From Collimonas humicola (lineage in GTDB: Bacteria > Pseudomonadota > Gammaproteobacteria > Burkholderiales > Burkholderiaceae_D): a stretch of 64,000 nucleotides of DNA. Shown piece by piece: positions 56,768-64,000 of the stretch. Within the stretch, counting starts at the first letter, position 1; each line of letters begins with the position of its first letter. The notes below the pieces were generated by a model. That model worked only from the letters and a program-made list of their open reading frames with translations, had not been told where the DNA came from and searched no databases. The stretch covers positions 62,001-126,000 of the forward strand of contig NZ_JAGQEE010000009.1 in assembly GCF_018304945.1 (NCBI RefSeq), read 5' to 3'. The translations under genes and the position numbers were made by a program.

Positions 56768-57315
56768 GTTTGAAAGCAATTTTATTTGCGGATTTGAAGC
56801 GCCAATATCAGGTCGCTGGACAGTTGGAAAAGGAAGCAACTTTTTTCCGACTCTTGAAGAGCTCGTTTTCCCCGCGCTTCATGCCGGTGGTTCTATTCCG
56901 GTTGTCTCACTGGTTTTTACAATGCAAGCTGTCCCCTGTGGCCAAAATATTCAGCCTTGTAAATTTCGTCCTGTTTGGTCTTGAAATTGCAGCACGATGC
57001 GAAATTGGTCCTGGTTTGTATTTTCCGCATACTCAGGGAACAGTTATTGGTGCGAATAGAATTGGGGATAATGCCACGATTTATCACAACGTGACTTTGG
57101 GGGCTCGCGAGATTGATCTTGATTATTCCACCGCATCTCGTCCAAGTATCGGCGACAACGTTATCTTAGGTGCTGGCGCAAAAATTCTTGGCCCTGTAAT
57201 GGTTGGAAGCAATGCGCGCGTGGGCGCGAATGCCGTTGTTGTTGATGACGTGCCGGTCGGTGCGACTGTCGTTGGCATTCCGGCACGTATAGTAAAGCAG
57301 GTGTCGTCAACATGA
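56764..57315 (+). CDS. Hexapeptide-repeat O-acetyltransferase, CysE-like
   Basis: The 183-residue protein has an N-terminal helical part and a left-handed beta-helix of hexapeptide repeats (IGPGLYFPHTQGTVIG, IGDNATIYHNVTLGA, IGDNVILGAGAKILG). The ending VPVGATVVGIPARIVK is typical of serine acetyltransferase-like enzymes. In this context it more likely O-acetylates a sugar of the glycan than serine. It is translationally coupled on both sides by four-base overlaps. Confidence 0.8.
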   Translation: MSLKAILFADLKRQYQVAGQLEKEATFFRLLKSSFSPRFMPVVLFRLSHWFLQCKLSPVAKIFSLVNFVLFGLEIAARCEIGPGLYFPHTQGTVIGANRIGDNATIYHNVTLGAREIDLDYSTASRPSIGDNVILGAGAKILGPVMVGSNARVGANAVVVDDVPVGATVVGIPARIVKQVSST

Positions 57316-58319
57316 TGCAGACAGGTCAGCGCGTGCTGTTTATTGCCCCCAGTTTTTTTGGCTATGAGAAAGAAATTCAAGGCGAATTGGAGGCCGCTGG
57401 TTGTAAAGTCGACTGGTATGATGACAGGCCTTCTTCTACATCGCTCATGAAAGCAATGATCCGCTTTCGTCCTGAACTGGTAAACAAGGTAGTTAACGAT
57501 TACTTTGAGAAAATTGTCAGCCGTGCCACTAGCATTGCCTACGATGTGGTGTTTGTTATCAAGGGCGAGGCGCTCCCTGTCGGGAAAATCTTAGCTTTAA
57601 AGGCTGCGTTGCCAAATGCAAGATTTTTATACTACACATGGGATTCTTTGAAAAATTTCAAAAATAGCCATGAGAAATTGCCGTATTTCGATAAGGTATA
57701 CAGCTTTGACCGTTTCGATTCCGTTGATAACAAAAATATTAAGCATCTTCCGTTGTTTTATTCACGTGCCTACGAGGCGCTAGGGAAAGTGGATAGAGCA
57801 GGCCGAGAAACGGAAGTTGACCTATTGTTTCTCGGGTCAATACATTCAGATCGTTATCCGGTTGTACAAAAAATATGGAGTGCGGCAAAGAGAGTCGCAC
57901 CAGATATTCGCCTTTATGCCCATTTTTTTTATCAAAGCAAGTGGGTTTTTGCAATAAGAAAAATTTTTGACCCGCAATTTCGATCGATTCCCTGGCATGA
58001 TGTGAAATGGAACTCATTGAATTTTGCAGATACGCTGGAGTTAATCGAACGTAGTAAGATACTGGTGGACGTACACCATCCTGGTCAAACTGGATTGACC
58101 ATGCGCACTATTGAATGCCTGGGGGCAAAAAAGAAGTTAATTACTACAAATATGGATGTGAAAATTTACGATTTTTATAATCCCGATAATATTCTGGTAA
58201 TTGATAGGCTGGCACCGGTAATACCCGATGATTTTATACGTACTGCTTTTATTGCCATTGGCGAAAATATCTATGAAAAATATAGCTTGCGTGGATGGCT
58301 AGCTGAAATATTTTCTTGA
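57312..58319 (+). CDS. GT-B-like glycosyltransferase family protein
   Basis: The 335-residue protein has a Rossmann-like start (QRVLFIAPSFFGYEKEIQGE) and a nucleotide-sugar-side region (VDVHHPGQTGLTMRTIECLG, then AKKKLITTN). This resembles CgeB/WaaS-type GT-B enzymes. A second ATG (57315) directly follows the first. The sugar specificity is unknown. The gene is A/T-rich and overlaps the acetyltransferase. Confidence 0.65.
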   Translation: MMQTGQRVLFIAPSFFGYEKEIQGELEAAGCKVDWYDDRPSSTSLMKAMIRFRPELVNKVVNDYFEKIVSRATSIAYDVVFVIKGEALPVGKILALKAALPNARFLYYTWDSLKNFKNSHEKLPYFDKVYSFDRFDSVDNKNIKHLPLFYSRAYEALGKVDRAGRETEVDLLFLGSIHSDRYPVVQKIWSAAKRVAPDIRLYAHFFYQSKWVFAIRKIFDPQFRSIPWHDVKWNSLNFADTLELIERSKILVDVHHPGQTGLTMRTIECLGAKKKLITTNMDVKIYDFYNPDNILVIDRLAPVIPDDFIRTAFIAIGENIYEKYSLRGWLAEIFS

Positions 58320-58334
58320 GAGATTAGATAACGA

Positions 58335-58895
58335 ATGAAAAGATCTTTTGACTTATTTTTGGCCTTGATTGCGTCAATATTATTATTTGCACCAATAGTT
58401 GTAGTTGCTTTTCTGGTGAGATTTACATCGACGGGACCGATTATTTATTGGTCAGATCGTGTCGGTCGTCACAATAAAATCTTTAAAATGCCAAAATTCC
58501 GTACGATGCGTACAGACACGCCGGCAGTTGCAACGCATTTACTACCGGATCCTAAGAAATTCCTGACCCCTATAGGATCTTTTTTGCGCAAATCGAGTCT
58601 TGATGAGTTGCCGCAACTGTGGAGCATCATTGTTGGTGATATGAGTTTTGTCGGACCTCGTCCAGCGCTGTTCAATCAGGACGACTTGATTGCGATGCGA
58701 ACAGAATACGGTGTTGACGAATTATTGCCGGGGCTGACTGGATGGGCACAAATCAATGGACGAGATGAACTGCCAATTCCTGAGAAAGTTAAACTAGACG
58801 TGGACTATCTTCGGCAACGATCGTTTTTCCTGGATATTAAGATTATCTATCTAACATTTTTGAAGGTTGTTCGTAGAGACGGCATTACGCATTGA
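58335..58895 (+). CDS. Initiating sugar-phosphate transferase, PglC/WcaJ-type
   Basis: This 186-residue polyprenyl-phosphate sugar-1-phosphate transferase starts glycan assembly on undecaprenyl phosphate. One N-terminal membrane segment (LFLALIASILLFAPIVVVAF) precedes the catalytic core: KFRTMRTDTP, SLDELPQLWSIIVGDMSFVG, GPRPALF and LPGLTGWAQINGRDE. It lacks the extra helices of full-length WbaP and is of PglC size. The linked WbpM-like gene may make its substrate. Confidence 0.9.
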   Translation: MKRSFDLFLALIASILLFAPIVVVAFLVRFTSTGPIIYWSDRVGRHNKIFKMPKFRTMRTDTPAVATHLLPDPKKFLTPIGSFLRKSSLDELPQLWSIIVGDMSFVGPRPALFNQDDLIAMRTEYGVDELLPGLTGWAQINGRDELPIPEKVKLDVDYLRQRSFFLDIKIIYLTFLKVVRRDGITH

Positions 58896-58969
58896 TGACA
58901 GATGATAAATCAAAAGTTTTTTCAAAATGTTGTGATTTTCTTATGCTGGCAGTTAACTAAATTATCGAC

Positions 58970-60904
58970 ATGAATTCTTTTTTAAATTTGTCCCGTCTTC
59001 AGAAGCAGATAATTGCTGCGTCAGCGGACCTTTTCATGCTGCCGCTGACGTTTTGCCTGGCCATATGGCTGCGTCACGACGGACTCAGCTCCTGGCTGTT
59101 GCATCAATACGGTTTGTTGATCGTGGCCGCGCCCTTGATATCGATCCCGATCTTCATCAGGCTAGGGTTGTATCGAGCTGTTGTTCGTTTCATAGATCAC
59201 AAGATAGTGTATGTCGTCGTTCTCGGCGTAACGTTGTCAGTGATTGCCTTAGGAGCGCTTGGTACTTTTACGCAGACAGCGGGTTATTCTCGCGCGGTTT
59301 TTGGCATCTATTGGGTTAGCGCCATCCTGTATGTGGCGGCCAGCCGGTTTTTGGCACGTGGCTATCTGCTCCATGTGAGTGGCGCAACCGGTGCCGTGCC
59401 AGTGGTTATTTACGGCGCAGGTCAGGCTGGATCGCAACTGGCGAGTGCGCTTCGCGCGGGCCATGAATATTTGCCGGTAGCGTTTGTTGATGATAAAAAA
59501 GAACTCCATAGAGCAACAATCGCTGGCATCAAAGTCTTTGCGGCAAGTGATTTGCCGAGCTTGATTGCCAGATACAATCTCAAAGAGGTTTTGTTGGCAA
59601 TGCCATCCTTAAGCAAGCTGCAGCAAAAGCATATCCTTGATCAGCTAGAGCCTCTCAAAGTTAAAATCAAAGTAACGCCGCCAATCAAGAGCTTGATCAA
59701 CGGTGAGCTGCGCGTACAGGATATTCGCGAGGTCGAGATTGAAGATTTGCTGGGGCGTGATCCGGTTGAGCCCAATCCGGAATTGATTTCCGCTTGCATC
59801 GTGAATAAATCCGTACTTGTGACCGGCGCAGGAGGCTCTATTGGCTCTGAGCTGTGTCGTCAGATTATCCGGCAACGGCCATCACGGCTGATTTTGCTTG
59901 AAATGTCAGAGTTTGGCTTGTATGCGATAGAGCAGGAGTTGAGTGAGTTGCAGCGTAGTCTTGGTTACAGCATTGAACTACTGCCCTTTCTTGGCTCTGT
60001 CCTGGAAACCGAGAAATGTACGCGCATCATGCGTACGTTTTTTGTTGAAACGGTGTATCACGCGGCGGCGTACAAGCATGTGCCGCTGGTTGAGCATAAT
60101 CCTATCGAAGGTATTCGGAACAACGTGTTTGGCACGCTGAGTGTAGCCAAGGCCGCAATGCAAGCTGGCGTCAAATCTTTTGTATTGATTTCGACCGACA
60201 AGGCGGTTCGTCCAACCAATGTGATGGGCTCGACCAAGCGTTTTGCGGAATTGATTTTGCAGGCTTTTTCGCGCACGCAAGCCAAAGGGGCCTCAAAGAC
60301 CAGATTTTGCATGGTGCGTTTTGGAAATGTACTCGGCTCATCAGGTTCGGTCGTGCCGCTGTTTCGCAAGCAGATCATTGCAGGTGGACCAATCACCTTA
60401 ACCCATCCGGAAATCACCCGCTATTTCATGACAATTCCTGAGGCTGCTCAATTGGTGCTGCAGGCTGGGGCCATGGGACAAGGAGGAGATGTATTCGTAT
60501 TGGATATGGGGGACCCGGTAAAAATTATTGACCTGGCGACAAGGATGGTCCATTTAAGCGGACTGGAGGTGCTGTCCGATTTAACACCAGACGGTACGAT
60601 AGAAATCAACCATGTAGGCTTGCGTCCCGGTGAAAAACTATACGAAGAACTCCTGATCGGTGAGAATGTCGAAGGAACGGAGCATCCGCTGATCATGCGC
60701 GCACAAGAAGTGGAGATTCCTTGGTCAATTCTGGAAGATCTGCTGAGTAAACTGGATGATGCTTGCGTCAGGTTTTCCTATGAAGAAGTACGTGAACTAC
60801 TCTTGCGTACAGTCACCGAATATTCGCCGCAATGTGGCATCGAAGATTTCATATGGCGTGCTAAACGCCAGTTGTCGGACGCCAATGATACGACTCTTCA
60901 CTAA
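58970..60904 (+). CDS. Membrane UDP-sugar 4,6-dehydratase, WbpM/CapD/PglF type
   Basis: The 644-residue enzyme has four N-terminal membrane helices (to about 115) and a nucleotide-binding domain (YGAGQAGSQLASALR). The SDR catalytic domain starts at TGAGGSIGSEL (285-295). STDK (408-411) and M419/K423 in VMGSTKR give the S-M-K arrangement known for WbpM and related large dehydratases, where Met replaces the usual Tyr. It converts UDP-GlcNAc-type sugars to the 4-keto-6-deoxy form used to make initiating deoxy amino sugars. Confidence 0.92.
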   Translation: MNSFLNLSRLQKQIIAASADLFMLPLTFCLAIWLRHDGLSSWLLHQYGLLIVAAPLISIPIFIRLGLYRAVVRFIDHKIVYVVVLGVTLSVIALGALGTFTQTAGYSRAVFGIYWVSAILYVAASRFLARGYLLHVSGATGAVPVVIYGAGQAGSQLASALRAGHEYLPVAFVDDKKELHRATIAGIKVFAASDLPSLIARYNLKEVLLAMPSLSKLQQKHILDQLEPLKVKIKVTPPIKSLINGELRVQDIREVEIEDLLGRDPVEPNPELISACIVNKSVLVTGAGGSIGSELCRQIIRQRPSRLILLEMSEFGLYAIEQELSELQRSLGYSIELLPFLGSVLETEKCTRIMRTFFVETVYHAAAYKHVPLVEHNPIEGIRNNVFGTLSVAKAAMQAGVKSFVLISTDKAVRPTNVMGSTKRFAELILQAFSRTQAKGASKTRFCMVRFGNVLGSSGSVVPLFRKQIIAGGPITLTHPEITRYFMTIPEAAQLVLQAGAMGQGGDVFVLDMGDPVKIIDLATRMVHLSGLEVLSDLTPDGTIEINHVGLRPGEKLYEELLIGENVEGTEHPLIMRAQEVEIPWSILEDLLSKLDDACVRFSYEEVRELLLRTVTEYSPQCGIEDFIWRAKRQLSDANDTTLH

Positions 60905-60948
60905 CTGGCGAAACAATATTTAGTTGAATTTCACTTATCGGGGGAAAT

Positions 60949-61269
60949 ATGGATTTATCAGGATTGACAGTAGCCGAATTACGAACACTTCAAGATCAGG
61001 TCAAGCAAGCCTTGAAAGATCGCGAGCATCAAGAACAGGTCAAGGCGCGCGAGCAAATTCTGGCTATTGCCCAAGGTGCCGGAATCTCTCTGCAGGACCT
61101 GTTCGGCGCGCAGTCGCGTGGAAAAACGACAACCTCGAAGGCCAAGGTGGCGGTCCGCTATCGTCATCCATCGGATTCATTGCTGCAGTGGACCGGTCGC
61201 GGCCGTCAACCTAAATGGGTGCAGGATTGGGTCGCTTCAGGCAACTCCTTGGATACGATACGCGTATAG
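60949..61269 (+). CDS. H-NS-family nucleoid-associated protein
   Basis: The 106 residues have an N-terminal coiled-coil oligomerisation segment (LRTLQDQVKQALKDREHQEQ) and a C-terminal DNA-binding module. The module has YRHPSD-x-LLQWTGRGRQPKWV, the TGRGRxP motif typical of betaproteobacterial H-NS. A GGGGGA ribosome site (60940-60945) precedes ATG 60949. Such proteins silence A/T-rich acquired DNA. It sits directly next to the A/T-rich glycan cluster, so a local role is possible. Confidence 0.92.
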   Translation: MDLSGLTVAELRTLQDQVKQALKDREHQEQVKAREQILAIAQGAGISLQDLFGAQSRGKTTTSKAKVAVRYRHPSDSLLQWTGRGRQPKWVQDWVASGNSLDTIRV

Positions 61270-61403
61270 CAATTGGAGCCATTTCATTGTTTCTGTTATT
61301 TGTGAATGACAATGATTTGATGGCAAATGTTTGAGCCGAAGGCGCATGCTGAGGTCGAAGGATGCGTTCTTTGCTCCACTTAGCGCCCAGTCTTTATTGA
61401 AAA

Positions 61404-61443
61404 TGGCGTATGAGTAGCACGTTCCCCTCAGTTTCATACGCCA
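61404..61443. repeat. 10-bp perfect inverted repeat upstream of the phosphomannomutase gene
   Basis: TGGCGTATGA (61404-61413) pairs with TCATACGCCA (61434-61443) across a 20-base loop. It lies just before a TATACT -10-like hexamer (61452-61457). It could be an operator or a leader hairpin. The remainder of the gap 61270-61473 holds no gene. Confidence 0.55.
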
Positions 61444-61473
61444 CAGACAGCTATACTCTTCGTACATAAATTT

Positions 61474-62862
61474 ATGCTTCCACTCTCAAATTCCATCTTC
61501 AAAGCGTATGACATTCGAGGTGTAATCGACATTACGCTGGATGCGGGCATCGCGCGCCAGATTGGTCACGCTTTCGGTGTCGCTGCCCGTGCTAAAGATG
61601 AAAAAACGGTAATCATCGGCCGCGACGGCCGTTTGTCCGGACCGGAGCTGAGCGCTGCCTTGGCCACAGGTTTGCAGGACGCGGGCGTGGATGTGATCGA
61701 CCTGGGTGTAGTGGTGACGCCGATGGTGTATTTCGCGACGCATGTGCTTGGCGCACAGTCCGGCATCATGGTCACCGGCAGCCATAACCCGCCTGATTAC
61801 AACGGCTTCAAGATGGTGCTGGCCGGGGAAGCGATTTATGGCGAAACCATCCAGCAGCTGTATCACGCCATCGCCAATGGCAGCAGCGGGGCTACCGTAG
61901 CAGCGCCCAACGGCAGCTATCGGCGGCACGACATCAAGGATGCCTACCTGCAGCGCATCGTCGGCGACATCAAGCTGGCGCGGCCGATGAAGATCGTGGC
62001 CGACTGCGGCAACGGCGTCGCCGGCGCCTTTGCCGGCGAGCTGTATCGCGCCCTCGGCTGCGAGGCGCAGGAACTGTTCTGCGAAGTGGACGGCACTTTC
62101 CCCAACCATCATCCCGATCCGGCCCATCCGGAAAACCTGCAGGACGTGATCCGCGCCTTGCAGAACTCCGATGCGGAAATCGGCCTGGCGTTCGATGGCG
62201 ACGGCGACCGTCTTGGCGTCGTCACGAAAGACGGCCAGATCATCTATCCGGACCGGCAGCTGATGCTGTTTGCCGCCGACGTGCTGACGCGCCATCCCGG
62301 CCGTGAGATTTTGTATGACGTCAAATGCACCCGTCACCTGGCGCCATGGATCACCGGGCGCGGCGGCAAGCCCTTGATGTGGAAGACCGGCCACTCGCTG
62401 GTCAAGGCCAAGATGCGCGAAACCGGCGCGCCGCTGGGCGGTGAAATGAGCGGCCATGTTTTCTTCAAGGATCGCTGGTATGGTTTCGATGACGGCCTGT
62501 ATGCCGGTGCGCGCCTGCTGGAACTGCTGAGCCGCGAAAGCGATCCGTCCGCGCTGCTGAATGCCTTGCCGCAATCGTCCAGTACGCCTGAGCTGCAATT
62601 GAAACTGGAAGAGGGCGAGAATTTCTCCCTGATCGAGAAATTGCAGGGTGAGGCGCATTTCCCGGGGGCGGAAGAAATCATCAAGATCGACGGCTTGCGG
62701 GTTGAATACGCCGACGGTTTCGGCCTGGCGCGTTCTTCCAACACCACGCCGGTGGTCGTGATGCGCTTCGAGGCCGAGTCGGAGCAGGCGCTGGCGCGGA
62801 TCCAGTCGGAATTCAAGCGCGTGATCCTGGCTGCCAAGCCCGACGCATCGCTGCCTTTCTGA
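61474..62862 (+). CDS. manB: Phosphomannomutase/phosphoglucomutase
   Basis: This 462-residue alpha-D-phosphohexomutase interconverts mannose-6-P and -1-P and likely glucose-6-P and -1-P, feeding GDP- and dTDP-sugars. Key features are IFKAYDIRGVIDITLDAG, the phosphoserine S103 in VTGSHNPPDYNG, the metal loop DGDGDR (D241, D243, D245) and RSSNTTP at the C-terminus. These match the AlgC type. Its product glucose-1-phosphate could supply RmlA. An IR and a possible -10 lie just upstream. Confidence 0.93.
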   Translation: MLPLSNSIFKAYDIRGVIDITLDAGIARQIGHAFGVAARAKDEKTVIIGRDGRLSGPELSAALATGLQDAGVDVIDLGVVVTPMVYFATHVLGAQSGIMVTGSHNPPDYNGFKMVLAGEAIYGETIQQLYHAIANGSSGATVAAPNGSYRRHDIKDAYLQRIVGDIKLARPMKIVADCGNGVAGAFAGELYRALGCEAQELFCEVDGTFPNHHPDPAHPENLQDVIRALQNSDAEIGLAFDGDGDRLGVVTKDGQIIYPDRQLMLFAADVLTRHPGREILYDVKCTRHLAPWITGRGGKPLMWKTGHSLVKAKMRETGAPLGGEMSGHVFFKDRWYGFDDGLYAGARLLELLSRESDPSALLNALPQSSSTPELQLKLEEGENFSLIEKLQGEAHFPGAEEIIKIDGLRVEYADGFGLARSSNTTPVVVMRFEAESEQALARIQSEFKRVILAAKPDASLPF

Positions 62863-62886
62863 TCAACCTGTCGAAATGGCCGCGAT

Positions 62887-63885
62887 TTGAACATTCTGAT
62901 CGTCCGCGTCTCCTCTTTGGGCGACGTGGTGCATAACATGCCGATGGTATCGGACATCCGGCGTCATTATCCCGATGCGAATATCGACTGGGTCGTGGAA
63001 GAAGGGTATACCGGCCTGGTGCGCATGAATCCGGACGTGCGCCGCATCATTCCGATTGCCTTGCGCCGTTGGCGCAAGAGTCTGTTGTCTGCCGCCACAA
63101 GGGCGGAAATTTCAAATTTCAGGCAGCAGCTCAAGCAGGATACCTACGATTTCGTGTTCGATACACAAGGCTTACTGAAAACCAGTGTAGTAATGTGGAT
63201 GGCGCGGCTTGCGCAAGGCGGCCAACGGGTCGGATTGGCGAATGCAACTGAGGGCTCAGGCTATGAGCCGCTGTCACGCGTATTTCATTCCAAGAGCGTC
63301 GAGGTGGACCTGCATACGCACGCTGTATTGCGTGCCCGTGAAGTAGCGGCAAAGGCGCTTGGCTACAGCGTCGACGGCGTTGCAGATTTCAATCTGCATC
63401 AGCCGGCCATGACGCCCGCAGAGCGGCCCGCATGGCTGTCGGATGCGCCATACGCGGTCTTTTTCCATGGCACGGCGCGTGCTGCCAAGCAGTGGCCCAA
63501 TATTAACTGGGTGCGCATTGCGGCGCTGCTTGCCGAACGGGGGCTGCGCGTGTTGCTGCCTTGGGGGAGCGATGCTGAGAAAAACACTGCGGAGCAACTG
63601 GCGAGTCAAATGAGCAATGCGTGGGTGCTCCCTAAATTGTCACTGTTGGAGGCTGTGGTGCTGGCGCAGCGTGCGGAGTTAGTGATTGGTGTTGACACTG
63701 GTTTGACTCATATTGCTGCTGCATTCAATCGACCGACAGTCGAGTTGTACTGCGATTCACCTCGCTGGAAAACCGAGGGTAATTGGTCAGATAAAATCGT
63801 CAATTTGGGTGATCATGGGTACTCACCGACGGCGGAGCAGGTCGAGGATGCCGTGACCATGCTCATAGATTCTGTCAGCAGGTAA
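62887..63885 (+). CDS. waaC: ADP-heptose:LPS heptosyltransferase I
   Basis: WaaC adds the first heptose to Kdo2-lipid A. The 332 residues start at TTG 62887 (MNILIVRVSSLGDVVHNMPM) and have the GT9 hallmarks DFVFDTQGLLKT, FHGTARAAKQWP, VIGVDTGLTHIAAAFNRPTV and ELYCDS. It links the cluster to lipopolysaccharide core synthesis. Its stop overlaps the next ATG (TAATG). Confidence 0.93.
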   Translation: MNILIVRVSSLGDVVHNMPMVSDIRRHYPDANIDWVVEEGYTGLVRMNPDVRRIIPIALRRWRKSLLSAATRAEISNFRQQLKQDTYDFVFDTQGLLKTSVVMWMARLAQGGQRVGLANATEGSGYEPLSRVFHSKSVEVDLHTHAVLRAREVAAKALGYSVDGVADFNLHQPAMTPAERPAWLSDAPYAVFFHGTARAAKQWPNINWVRIAALLAERGLRVLLPWGSDAEKNTAEQLASQMSNAWVLPKLSLLEAVVLAQRAELVIGVDTGLTHIAAAFNRPTVELYCDSPRWKTEGNWSDKIVNLGDHGYSPTAEQVEDAVTMLIDSVSR

Positions 63886-64000
63886 TGTATATCGATCTAT
63901 CAAAAACATGCCGAAGTGCCGACCCGTTGACTGCCTTTCTAAAGGATGTTTTTGTTAAGCTAACCGCAGCGCAGATTCAAGTAATCTTTACAAGTATCTT
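63885..64000 (+). CDS. Start of a coupled gene cut by the window edge
   Basis: ATG 63885 overlaps the waaC stop as TAATG and opens a frame to the window end (MYIDLSKTCRSADPLTAFLK...). The 38 residues visible show no recognisable domain. Overlap and continued reading support a real gene, probably in the LPS set, but I cannot name it. Confidence 0.5.
   Translation, partial: MYIDLSKTCRSADPLTAFLKDVFVKLTAAQIQVIFTSI

Overview
The window looks like chromosomal DNA of a betaproteobacterium of the Oxalobacteraceae (Burkholderiales), probably close to Collimonas or Herbaspirillum. This is an inference from gene content and order: queA-tgt-yajC-secD-secF, aroQ-accB-accC-prmA, mpl-yqiA-ubiC, algH-ruvX-pyrR-pyrB-pyrC', and a rubredoxin next to a pilGHIJ-chpA chemosensory cluster. 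Most genes are G+C-rich. No tRNA, rRNA, CRISPR array, transposase or prophage gene was seen.

Layout. 1-6.7 kb: the 5' part of recG (minus), then divergent queuosine genes queA and tgt, then yajC-secD-secF of the Sec translocase. A 159-bp imperfect palindrome lies between tgt and yajC. 6.7-12.4 kb: purB, a glutathione S-transferase, an AraC regulator divergent from a fosmidomycin-type efflux pump, an exported peroxiredoxin and a small Gly-rich lipoprotein. 12.6-19.9 kb: a minus-strand block that reads, in transcription order, conserved hypothetical, TlpA-like thioredoxin, aroQ, accB, accC, prmA, a zinc-ribbon membrane protein and a PfkB-type kinase. 20.1-28.6 kb: plus-strand mpl, yqiA, ubiC, an RNase II-like gene, a TonB-like gene, aroE, mtgA and corA. 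28.7-31.2 kb: hemL and thiD (minus) and rubredoxin (plus).

31.4-41.5 kb is a type IV pilus chemosensory operon: pilG, pilH, pilI, pilJ and a 1997-residue ChpA hybrid kinase. No methyltransferase or methylesterase gene is present. A photolyase follows on the minus strand. 43.2-48.0 kb holds algH, ruvX, pyrR, pyrB, a dihydroorotase-like pyrC' that has lost its N-terminal HxH metal site, and an acyltransferase; apaH faces them.

49.2-64 kb is a surface-polysaccharide region. It opens with rmlB and rmlA fused in one reading frame, then rmlC and rmlD make dTDP-L-rhamnose. Next comes a visibly A+T-rich segment: a Wzx-like flippase, two glycosyltransferase-like genes, a 4-epimerase-like gene, a hexapeptide acetyltransferase, a PglC-type initiating sugar transferase and a WbpM/CapD-type dehydratase. 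An H-NS-family gene, a phosphomannomutase/phosphoglucomutase and heptosyltransferase I close the window. By analogy with Burkholderia O-antigens, the glycan may contain rhamnose or 6-deoxytalose with O-acetylation; this is inference. No wzy polymerase or chain-length regulator is visible.

The main observation is the rmlB-rmlA junction. A run of six G residues sits where five would give two separate genes overlapping by ATGA, so one base decides between a fused and a split enzyme pair. No clearly new defence or mobile system was found.
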